Assembly (NCBI GenBank): GCA_023417955.1
Contig: JAEZDW010000049.1
Span: 1 to 9,307 of the forward strand
Length of the DNA: 9,307 bases
Origin: Bacteroidota bacterium
Lineage (GTDB): Bacteria; Bacteroidota; Bacteroidia; Cytophagales; Cyclobacteriaceae
Reading direction: 5' to 3'
Below, piece after piece: positions 1 through 6,136 of the stretch. The notes below the pieces were generated by a model. That model had not been told where the DNA came from, did not search any database, and worked only from the letters and a program-made list of their open reading frames with translations. The position numbers were made by a program, and so were the translations under genes. Every line of letters begins with the position of its first letter. Positions within the stretch are counted from its first letter, which is position 1.

Positions 1-2
1 AT

Positions 3-206
3 TCACAGCGGTTTGGGCACCCGCGACTGCGTGCGCGGCATTTGCCTCATCCGATAACTCAGGAACATGCAACGGCATGGCTGTCTTGTATGTCGGAGGC
101 GTTGCATGGGCTCGATGTCGATAGCGGCATCAAGGACGAGATTTTCAAACGTCTTGTTCCAACTGCAATGTTCATGGTCAATACCGGAGATGATGAAAAT
201 ACTTAA
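3..206 (+). CDS. Group II truncated hemoglobin, C-terminal fragment (5' end outside window)
   Basis: Frame 3 is open from the window edge to a TAA at 204-206 and gives 67 residues of a bacterial globin of the truncated (2-over-2) type. The fragment contains GHPRLRARHLP, the F-helix block around the haem-ligating proximal histidine (CAT at 39-41). Next come the group II hallmark tryptophan in the G helix (TGG at 78-80, context AWLSCM) and an H-helix ending LVPTAMFMVNT. Mycobacterial trHbO has the same order (HPRLRMRH, AWLRCM, then a VN-ending tail). The family binds haem and O2 or NO in the cytoplasm, with proposed roles in O2 chemistry or NO and oxidative stress relief; the role here is unknown. 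The N-terminal part, with the distal pocket, is missing only because the window starts inside the gene. The next gene begins within it or 16 bases after its stop, so the two are probably co-transcribed. Confidence 0.87.
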   Translation, partial: SQRFGHPRLRARHLPHPITQEHATAWLSCMSEALHGLDVDSGIKDEIFKRLVPTAMFMVNTGDDENT

Positions 207-222
207 GTACATCAAATACAAT

Positions 223-2016
223 ATGAAGTCGATCGTTTTCGCCTGCGTAGTCAGTCTTGTATTGATTGCCGAATTACGCGCTCAGGAAATCCTCCCTCCA
301 CTGATGCCATGGTCGGGAAAAAGTGAAGCGCTGATAGCACAACCGGATAACAAATGGATTACACCTGGTGAAAAGACAGGATTCGTCTCTACGCCGGATT
401 ATACCGAAACGATGACATGGCTCTCAAGTCTCTGCAAGGCTTCTGATCTTTTGGAAATGACAACCATAGGTGTCAGCGCACAAAGCAGGGATATTAAAAT
501 GGTGATCGCAACCACCGAAAAGAAATTCACACCGCAGGCATTAGCACAATCATCGAAGCCGCTGCTGCTGATACAGGCTGGAATTCATTCGGGAGAAATC
601 GATGGCAAGGATGCCGGCATGATGCTACTGCGCGATATCGTCAATGGTTCGAAAAAGGACTTGCTTGATCGCGTAAACCTGCTCTTTATTCCAATCCTCA
701 GCGTTGACGGGCATGAGCGGTCTTCACCGTACAACCGAGTGAATCAACGAGGTCCGTCAAACATGGGCTGGCGTACGAATGCGCGCAACCTCAATCTCAA
801 CCGCGACTACGCCAAACTCGATACAGAAGAAATTCGCGCGGTAATCGCAGTGATTAATGCATATAAACCCGACCTATACCTGGATATCCATGTCACTGAC
901 GGTGCCGACTACCAGTATGATATAACTTATGGGTACAGCGAAAGTTATTCACCGAGCATTGCGCAATGGCTGACCGGGAAATTCAGACCCAATATTGACG
1001 CGAGCCTGAAAGCGTTTGACCACATTCCCGGGCCTCTCGTATTTGCGGCAAATGATCGCGACTTCAGCAAGGGTATGGTTGAGTTTGGACACTCAACGCG
1101 GTTTTCGAATGGGTATGGAGATATCGCTCATTTACCGACGGTGCTAATAGAGAATCACTCGCTGAAACCGTTCCGGCAGCGGGTGCTTGGAACATACGTT
1201 TTCCTCGAGGCGACTATTCGCCTGTTAGCTTCCGATGGCAAGGCGCTGCAGGATGCCACAGCGTCGGACAGGGCGCACAGGCATAAGGAGGTAGTGCTAA
1301 GTTGGCGCCGGTCGGAAACGCCCGATACCGTTGAGTTTCTTGGAATTGGTTCTCAAATCAAAGCATCATCTGTTACCAATAAGGAGTACGTTGAGTGGAC
1401 GGGTAAACCCATTACACAGAGGATTCCTTTCATTCGTGTGAATACGGCCAATGCAACTACGCAACGTCCTGTGCGCTTTGTGGTGCCGGGAACGTATAAG
1501 GACGTGATCGAACGCCTTCGTTTTCACGGCATCGAGATAGAAACACTCAAGGAAGAACGCACCGTGAAGGCGACCTTCTTCCGTGTTGGAAAGCATACAT
1601 TCTCGCGACAACCCTTTGAAGGTCATTTTACGGTGAGCGCTGAAATGGAACCTCAAGTTCGCGATGAAAAGTTTTATCCGGGTTCTGTAATGGTCTCAAC
1701 GGACCAGCCACTGGGCGATCTTGCGGTGTTGTTACTGCACCCGCAGTCACCGGATTCATTCTTTCAATGGGGCTTCTTCCCTGAAATATTTTCGCGTACC
1801 GAATACATTGAACAGTACGCAGTGGAACCTCTGGCTGTACAAATGCTGAAAAAAGATCCTGCGCTTAAAAAAGACTTCGAGGAACAAATGAAGAACGATC
1901 CGGAATTCGCAAAGGAACCGATGCGTATCTATCAATGGTTTTACCAACGATCGCCCTATTTCGATCAGCGTTGGTTGCTGTATCCGGTGGCTGCTGTAAT
2001 GGGGGACGAGAAGTAG
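223..2016 (+). CDS. Exported M14-family zinc carboxypeptidase
   Basis: This is a 597-residue protein. Residues 1-20 form a type I signal peptide (MKSIVFACVV..., cleavage likely after ELRA-Q). The catalytic domain spans about residues 54-345 and shows the M14 set in order: zinc ligands H122 and E125 in GIHSGE, the RNLNLNRDY block (188-196), third ligand H223 in LDIHVTD, and a candidate catalytic glutamate E310 in LIENHSLKPFRQRV. The roughly 220-residue tail (for example YPGSVMVSTDQPL, then SPDSFFQWGFF, ending RSPYFDQRWLLYP) is typical of large Bacteroidota M14 enzymes. It should remove C-terminal residues from peptides in the periplasm or outside; the substrate is unknown. I chose ATG 223 because it gives a compact signal peptide. 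ATG 190 or 193 are in frame, follow GGAG at 186-189 too closely for a normal ribosome site, and would overlap the globin gene. Reading further upstream to 67 only translates globin sequence out of frame. Confidence 0.93.
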   Translation: MKSIVFACVVSLVLIAELRAQEILPPLMPWSGKSEALIAQPDNKWITPGEKTGFVSTPDYTETMTWLSSLCKASDLLEMTTIGVSAQSRDIKMVIATTEKKFTPQALAQSSKPLLLIQAGIHSGEIDGKDAGMMLLRDIVNGSKKDLLDRVNLLFIPILSVDGHERSSPYNRVNQRGPSNMGWRTNARNLNLNRDYAKLDTEEIRAVIAVINAYKPDLYLDIHVTDGADYQYDITYGYSESYSPSIAQWLTGKFRPNIDASLKAFDHIPGPLVFAANDRDFSKGMVEFGHSTRFSNGYGDIAHLPTVLIENHSLKPFRQRVLGTYVFLEATIRLLASDGKALQDATASDRAHRHKEVVLSWRRSETPDTVEFLGIGSQIKASSVTNKEYVEWTGKPITQRIPFIRVNTANATTQRPVRFVVPGTYKDVIERLRFHGIEIETLKEERTVKATFFRVGKHTFSRQPFEGHFTVSAEMEPQVRDEKFYPGSVMVSTDQPLGDLAVLLLHPQSPDSFFQWGFFPEIFSRTEYIEQYAVEPLAVQMLKKDPALKKDFEEQMKNDPEFAKEPMRIYQWFYQRSPYFDQRWLLYPVAAVMGDEK

Positions 2017-2035
2017 CTTGTGCGGGAACGCTACT
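2012..2035. terminator. Small inverted repeat across two convergent stop codons
   Basis: AGTAGC (2012-2017) and GCTACT (2030-2035) are perfect complements separated by 12 bases. The left arm contains the TAG of the M14 gene (2014-2016) and the right arm the complement of the TAG of the converging hydrolase gene (2031-2033). The position suits a bidirectional terminator. However, the stem is only 6 bp and neither side has a T-tract, so the call is weak. Confidence 0.25.
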
Positions 2036-3833
2036 CATTTGTGATCGCAATCCGCGCCATGTATTCGTTCCTTCGTCCGGAAATTACAAGGATGTAAATG
2101 CCCGGCGGCAGACCTGAAGGGAGAGCCAGGGACAGGTTTGTTGTCCGGGTGCTGCTGCCACTGGCAATAGCCCTGCCCAACGGGTCGATCACCCGATATC
2201 GATAATTTTCGTTTGTTGCATCGTGTAACGTTACCTGTATCTGCTCCGATCGGCCGGGATTTGGAAACACCGATACACCCAGGTTTCTCTCCGGTGGAAT
2301 GTTCGTTACCGGATTGAGATCTTCATCGGGCTCATCGGAAGGTTCATTATCCGTGTCATCTTCACCTGACTCATTGTTCTCTCCTGAGTTGTCATTCTGT
2401 CCGGAATTGTCTTCATTTGAGTTGTCATCACCGCCGGAATCATTCTCTTCCCCTGAGTTGCCTTCGTCTTCGTCACCGGTATTATCTTCATCTTCAGATC
2501 CGTCGTCTTCATCGTCATCGCCGGTATCAGGCGTGCCGACGCTTGTAATCACCAATGGCGGTGACCATTCATTCCATTCCGATGCGGCAGGCGAAGCTAC
2601 CCGCGAAAACCGGGCTCTATAGGTACCGGCCGCATTTGGGGTGAAGGAATTACTATTTGCGCCTGAGATACGCTTTCCGTCCTTCTCCCATTCATATGCA
2701 AAAAATCCTTCAGCAAGAACGAGTGTCGGAAATGTATTCGCAGTAAAATCGATCACGGTATTTCCGTGAAGTGCATGGATGTTGGTTTTGCTGTGACTGA
2801 GCATCCAGGAAAAGAAATCTGATTCACCGTACGCGCGATTCCATACATTGTGACCGAGGTCCGAGTATTCACTGTAGCGAACTGTGTTTCCTGCGTTTCT
2901 AAATTTTCGGATCACGCCCGCAGTCCAGTCGACGGAGGGCTCTTTGTCCTGGCCGCCTTGAAATATCCAAAAGGGAATATGGCTTACACGATTCTGCTGA
3001 CTGTGCTTGAAAATATTGCCTGCTTCGCGTACTGCAGACATGGGCAGAGCCGCGGCAAAAAGCCATGGCGCGCGCTTGACAGCTTCGTAGGTTGCGTAGC
3101 CGCCAATCGAAAGGCCGTGTATATAAACTCGGTTCGGATCGATGTTGTATTCCCGGATATGAAGGAGAACTATCCTGATCGCCTTTTCAACGCTAACGGA
3201 ATCCCATTCGTTGAACATCTGCGGCATGAGTACGAAACCGGGGAATGCGCGCGGGTCAAGCGTTGCATCATCAGGAAGCCTGGAGCCTGCCCGATTTCTG
3301 GCAGCCAGATGTTGATTCGCGCCGATGGAAAGATGATGGTCGTTGTTCAGAAGTTTGTTGTCGGAGGTTGTCGGTGCCGGGGGCGTGTTACTGTTCGGAT
3401 CGTAGTCCCAGTCACCATGATAGCAATCCGCATAGTAGCAATTACCCCGTTCAACAGCACCGTGCATGATGACGATCAGTGGATAGCCACGCTGGTAAGT
3501 TGCCTGGTAGTTTGAAGGAAACAACAGGCGGTAGTTCATGACAAATTCGTCGTTTGATCCGTCGCGAAGCCGAATGTGCCCCTGGTCATAAGGACTCGAA
3601 TCCCAGTTGGTCATATCAAGCCACGAATCTGTTTTTATCCCCGGACTGCTTTCGCGGAAGCTGAAGGTTTTGCCGTGAACCAGATAGTAGTAATTCGAAG
3701 CGGTGATTTCGGTCCGAAGGTCGAGGGTGCCATAAGGCATGGAAGTATTGTACAAATAAGAATTTTTTACCTGAGCATAGGTTGTTGCAGTAAGGAAGAA
3801 CGAGACCAAAAGAAAGCGAGTCCGTTGAAGCAT
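2031..3833 (-). CDS. Secreted alpha/beta-hydrolase (predicted peptidase/esterase) with acidic linker and T9SS sorting domain
   Basis: This is a 600-residue protein with a signal peptide at 1-20 (cleavage after TTYA-Q). An alpha/beta-hydrolase domain (about 98-348) begins with MNYRLLFPSNY and has the oxyanion-side HGAVERG (124-130). The nucleophile is S242 in GLSIGG, and the other likely catalytic residues are D296 (GGQD) and H328 (LGHNVW). This order fits the predicted-peptidase/PHB-depolymerase-like group, often named prolyl oligopeptidase family; esterase and peptidase activities cannot be told apart here. An insertion at 131-197 is rich in Tyr, Asp and His and holds C132 and C137. An Ig-like segment (about 356-430) and a very acidic linker (437-505) follow. 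The C-terminal T9SS type A sorting domain (about 518-600) has VFPNPG, the YRVIDPLGR strand and LPPGIYIL. The protein is therefore expected to cross the outer membrane and be surface-attached or released. The kinase gene lies 130 bases upstream on the same strand, with no clear promoter between. Confidence 0.93.
   Translation of the reverse strand: MLQRTRFLLVSFFLTATTYAQVKNSYLYNTSMPYGTLDLRTEITASNYYYLVHGKTFSFRESSPGIKTDSWLDMTNWDSSPYDQGHIRLRDGSNDEFVMNYRLLFPSNYQATYQRGYPLIVIMHGAVERGNCYYADCYHGDWDYDPNSNTPPAPTTSDNKLLNNDHHLSIGANQHLAARNRAGSRLPDDATLDPRAFPGFVLMPQMFNEWDSVSVEKAIRIVLLHIREYNIDPNRVYIHGLSIGGYATYEAVKRAPWLFAAALPMSAVREAGNIFKHSQQNRVSHIPFWIFQGGQDKEPSVDWTAGVIRKFRNAGNTVRYSEYSDLGHNVWNRAYGESDFFSWMLSHSKTNIHALHGNTVIDFTANTFPTLVLAEGFFAYEWEKDGKRISGANSNSFTPNAAGTYRARFSRVASPAASEWNEWSPPLVITSVGTPDTGDDDEDDGSEDEDNTGDEDEGNSGEENDSGGDDNSNEDNSGQNDNSGENNESGEDDTDNEPSDEPDEDLNPVTNIPPERNLGVSVFPNPGRSEQIQVTLHDATNENYRYRVIDPLGRAIASGSSTRTTNLSLALPSGLPPGIYILVISGRRNEYMARIAITNE
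2319..2525 (-). repeat. Low-complexity Asp/Glu/Ser/Asn/Gly linker region
   Basis: This stretch encodes residues 437-505 of the secreted hydrolase, made almost wholly of D, E, G, S, N and T in short irregular units such as DDDEDDGSEDED, NSGEEND and DNSGENNESG. No Lys or Arg occurs from residue 412 to residue 515. It joins the Ig-like segment to the T9SS sorting domain and is probably extended, strongly negative and possibly able to bind Ca2+ loosely. The DNA is a degenerate run of GAT/GAA/GAC-type triplets that could expand or contract by slippage. Confidence 0.85.
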
Positions 3834-3963
3834 AGTGTAACCGTTGGAATGATTACCTGTGCGTGATAAAAAATAATACCCGTGCGGGGAGGTAAGTGTG
3901 AGCTAAGATGCTGTCTGCTTCCTGAATAGGCTTTTGATTGCGATCACTCAGATCGATACTATA

Positions 3964-5298
3964 TCAGTCTGACTGTGACATGGTCTTCTCCGTTGAAGAT
4001 GCGAGGGCATCATCAGGAAGGAAAACTGTGAACGTACTACCTTCACCGAAGGCGGATTTGACTTCGATCCGGCCTCCAAGTTTTGTGATTGTCTCCCGCG
4101 TAATAAATAAACCAAGACCGCTTCCACTTGAATTTTCCGATGCACGAAAGAACATATCGAAGATCCTGTTGATGTGGGCCGGCAGGATACCAACTCCGTT
4201 GTCGGACACTATCAGCGAAAGTGTATGCTGATCGAATGTGATATCAACATTTGGATTTTCCTTGACTGGATCATGATATTTTATCGCGTTCCCGATCAGA
4301 TTGCTAAGAACTACTGTCAGCCGTATTCTGTCAGTGTTCAGTTGTACGGTCTGTGCAATGTTAACGCGAAAGTCAACTTTCTCCGAATGCATGGAGTACC
4401 GTAAAGCATTGATAACTTCCTCGATCAGTGTTCTGACGGGAAAGATTTCGCGAACTGTTTCTGTTCTGGCATTACGCGCATAGTCGATAATTTCGCGGAT
4501 GAACTGATCCTGCGAGTTTACGCGCCCCTCAATCATCGCCAGAATCTGCCGCACCTCTTCATTGTCTTCCGTCAACTTTGCTATGTTTATTAATCCCAGA
4601 ATCGAACTCAACGGCGATCGGAGGTCATGAGAGACGCTATAAACGAAACGGTCCAATTCAATATTAACTTTTTGGAGCTCTTCATTTTTCTTCTTGGCGG
4701 CGACTTCTTTCTCAATTAATTCGTTTTCGGAATGCCGGTTCAGGCTGATCAGAAAACTGATTGCGAGAATGCAAATCGTAAGCGAAATGAAGTAATTGAA
4801 AAGAAAGCTCCACTTGATGTAGTCGAGGGAGGCGATTTCTACTTCGATCGGTCGCCACTCAGCAACATAGGCTATAAGAAAAAGGGCGGTAGTGAAAATC
4901 GCGAGCAACACCGAGACAGTGGTTTCCTCCGAACTTAGCATAGCAAACGCTCCAATGCCTGCCGGAATGAAGAATAGATACACACCGGTTTCAAAAGGAT
5001 CTGTGATCGCCGCCCAAAAGACAACCAGATTGGCGGTAACCATTAACAGCACTTTCGCTACCCTGAATCGGCCATATCGAAGTAGAAAGATAGACAGCAG
5101 AGAGCCCGCCGCCAGCACTACATATGCATATAGGGAATGGTGGACATGATTGACAAGGTCAAAAATGGCATAGAAGACGGAAACCGTGAGGGACATTATT
5201 CCCAGGAATCCGCAAAGCATCAAACGTTTCAATTCGTTTCGGGAGATGCCTTCCTGGCCCCCGAGGAACAAACGTTTGAAGTTTATCTGCAAAGTCAC
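3964..5298 (-). CDS. Membrane sensor histidine kinase (orphan)
   Basis: This is a 444-residue protein. Six hydrophobic segments are visible at about 28-48, 55-73, 80-98, 104-121, 127-146 and 165-186. The loops between them are short, so no extracytoplasmic sensor domain is present and sensing is probably within or next to the membrane. A charged coiled-coil (about 187-215) leads to the HisKA dimerisation and phosphoacceptor helix with H224 in FVYSVSHDLRSPL. The HATPase_c domain follows, with N box NLIGNAIKYH (333-342), G1 SDNGVGI (365-371), F box FDMFFRA (380-386) and G2 GSGLGLFI (392-399). All catalytic motifs are intact, so autophosphorylation should occur. No receiver domain is fused and no response regulator lies in the window. 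The start is GTG at 5298: the frame runs upstream to a stop with no ATG, and the next in-frame ATG (residue 27) would begin at the edge of the first membrane helix. A TTG two codons downstream is also possible. Confidence 0.93.
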   Translation of the reverse strand: MTLQINFKRLFLGGQEGISRNELKRLMLCGFLGIMSLTVSVFYAIFDLVNHVHHSLYAYVVLAAGSLLSIFLLRYGRFRVAKVLLMVTANLVVFWAAITDPFETGVYLFFIPAGIGAFAMLSSEETTVSVLLAIFTTALFLIAYVAEWRPIEVEIASLDYIKWSFLFNYFISLTICILAISFLISLNRHSENELIEKEVAAKKKNEELQKVNIELDRFVYSVSHDLRSPLSSILGLINIAKLTEDNEEVRQILAMIEGRVNSQDQFIREIIDYARNARTETVREIFPVRTLIEEVINALRYSMHSEKVDFRVNIAQTVQLNTDRIRLTVVLSNLIGNAIKYHDPVKENPNVDITFDQHTLSLIVSDNGVGILPAHINRIFDMFFRASENSSGSGLGLFITRETITKLGGRIEVKSAFGEGSTFTVFLPDDALASSTEKTMSQSD

Positions 5299-5622
5299 GC
5301 CGAATCCGGATTTCGCGGTTAATTTAACGAATATCGAATGGCGGACTACCCCGGCGTATTGTCTTTAACGAAATCGTATATTCCCCGGATCTGACTTAGT
5401 ATCCAGGCCATAAGATTCGTCTACAAAACCCGTTTATCAGGAACTGACTCCGTTCAGATGATACCGGTTCAGATCGTCACGATTCTCTCATTTTGTCAAC
5501 ATTACACATTGCAGGTCTGAATGGAAGTCTGCGAATTGACTTGTTCGGTCAGTTTCTCTTGAGACAAGGCTCCGAAATGAATCTTTCCCGCTGAACTCGT
5601 GAACACAAAATGATCCAGCATC

Positions 5623-5702
5623 ATCACAAAGTTGATAAAGTGGTTAAATGTTGAAAGTCAATCACAAAGCGAGCGAGTTATCAAGTGGTTGTTGAAGTTA
5701 AA
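5623..5702. repeat. Imperfect tandem direct repeat, about 40-base unit
   Basis: Three short blocks recur in the same order: ATCACAAAG at 5623 and 5661, AAGTGGTT at 5638 and 5683, and GTTGAA at 5650 and 5691. Offsets of 38, 45 and 41 bases show that small insertions and deletions have accumulated. It could be a decayed duplication or a pair of regulator sites about 330-380 bases upstream of the kinase start. Function unknown. Confidence 0.45.
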
Positions 5703-5817
5703 AGGGTCACAGCTTCCTCAACCATTGCTACATTAAGTGCGTCGTGAGGATTTAGCAACGCACATTGAGGCGATCTCACTGGAACGATGCTCATATTATG
5801 CACTGCATTTTATCGAC

Positions 5818-5925
5818 GCTCAAACGCAGTACAACGTCTGAGAGTGCTGTTGACATTACAGAAAGCTGATTCTCTTTTGTGATAACAGCACTGGTATTTC
5901 TTTTTACGCATCACTCTCGTTGAGC
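5818..5925. other. Nested inverted repeats, possible structured RNA element
   Basis: An inner perfect 9-bp inverted repeat, AGTGCTGTT (5843-5851) with AACAGCACT (5884-5892), encloses 32 bases. In that loop ACAGAAAG (5857-5864) and CTTTTGT (5874-5880) can pair imperfectly. An outer stem pairs GCTCAAACG (5818-5826, one bulged A) with CGTTGAGC (5918-5925). A competing pairing of GAGAGTG (5840-5846) with CACTCTC (5912-5918) would disrupt part of the inner stem. On the + strand the inner hairpin is followed by TATTTCTTTTTA (5895-5906), a little like an attenuator. Inverted repeats of 7-8 bp are expected by chance in a region this long, so only the 9-bp stem and the nesting argue for a real element. 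Confidence 0.35.
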
Positions 5926-5933
5926 ATTTCGGT

Positions 5934-5992
5934 ACTAATGAATTGTTTAACGGACGCAATGTCCGTTTGTCGGAGGTGTGTTGGTCATTAGT
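5934..5992. other. Two-stem nested inverted repeat
   Basis: An outer 8-bp pair, ACTAATGA (5934-5941) with TCATTAGT (5985-5992), encloses a perfect 7-bp hairpin, AACGGAC (5949-5955) with GTCCGTT (5961-5967), which has a 5-base loop. It begins 8 bases after the preceding nested repeat and ends about 144 bases before the start of the PKD-hydrolase gene. It could be part of a long 5' leader, a small RNA or a protein-binding site. There is no T-tract after either arm, so it is not a standard terminator. Confidence 0.35.
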
Positions 5993-6000
5993 GGTCATTA
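5982..6000. promoter_or_regulatory. 10-bp-period direct repeat TGGTCATTA, possible regulator site
   Basis: TGGTCATTA occurs at 5982-5990 and again at 5992-6000. The 10-base offset is one helical turn, as for a dimeric activator reading the same face of the DNA. It lies 137-155 bases upstream of the ATG at 6137. The first copy also takes part in the outer stem of the neighbouring inverted repeat. No regulator can be named. Confidence 0.3.
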
Positions 6001-6069
6001 ACGTTATTCGCACGCGAGAACGAAATCATAAAAGACCTAAACTATTCCGCATGAAAAGCGCACCATAAG

Positions 6070-6123
6070 TTTCCTACTCCATTTCCATTTCCTTTATTTA
6101 CTCTTTAATCCTTCATTCTTTTC
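6070..6123 (+). promoter_or_regulatory. G-free pyrimidine-rich leader before the PKD-hydrolase gene
   Basis: These 54 bases contain no G and only eight A on the + strand and end 13 bases before the ATG at 6137. If transcribed, the leader would be almost unable to form secondary structure. That fits Bacteroidota initiation, which relies little on Shine-Dalgarno pairing; the only SD-like bases are GGA at 6132-6134, too close to the ATG. Such a G-free run is unlikely by chance in DNA of roughly balanced composition. Binding of a protein or small RNA is an alternative. Confidence 0.4.
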
Positions 6124-6136
6124 GCTTGACCGGAAA

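Larger units (their letters stand above)
5299..6136. other. 838-base intergenic region between divergent genes
   Basis: This lies between the kinase (leftward) and the PKD-hydrolase gene (rightward) and must hold both promoters. I see no credible protein gene: short frames on both strands have no family features, no signal peptide and many Cys, His and Arg. No match to the Bacteroidota promoter pattern (TTG near -33, TAnnTTTG near -7) is convincing. The nearest is TAAGTTTC at 6066-6073, which has no -33 partner. The region contains several inverted and direct repeats, listed separately, and ends in a G-free leader. Confidence 0.7.

Noticed and set aside
3..221. 72-codon open frame on the - strand at the left edge
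   Set aside because: It is antisense to the truncated hemoglobin fragment, whose conserved haem and Trp motifs fix the real frame.
2299..2622. Ser- and Pro-rich + strand frame opposite the acidic linker
   Set aside because: It is the complement of GAT/GAA/GAC-type codons, which read as Ser and Pro triplets. No independent evidence for a gene.
2850..3515. 221-codon open frame on the + strand inside the leftward hydrolase gene
   Set aside because: It is antisense to a well-supported catalytic domain, shows no family motif, and has an odd composition rich in Cys, Val and Arg. It is a shadow of the real gene.
3864..3890. Possible kinase-gene terminator on the - strand: CCC/GGG arms followed by a T-rich run
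   Set aside because: The stem is only 3-4 bp with a tiny loop and lies about 75 bases past the kinase stop. The T-rich run could equally be part of a promoter for the next gene.
3941..3955. CGATC/GATCG 5-bp inverted repeat just past the kinase stop
   Set aside because: Too short and without a T-tract; repeats of this size occur often by chance.
5810..6013. 67-codon open frame on the - strand in the intergenic region
   Set aside because: Rich in Arg, Cys and Thr, no recognisable domain or signal peptide, and it overlaps the inverted repeats. Chance is the simpler explanation.
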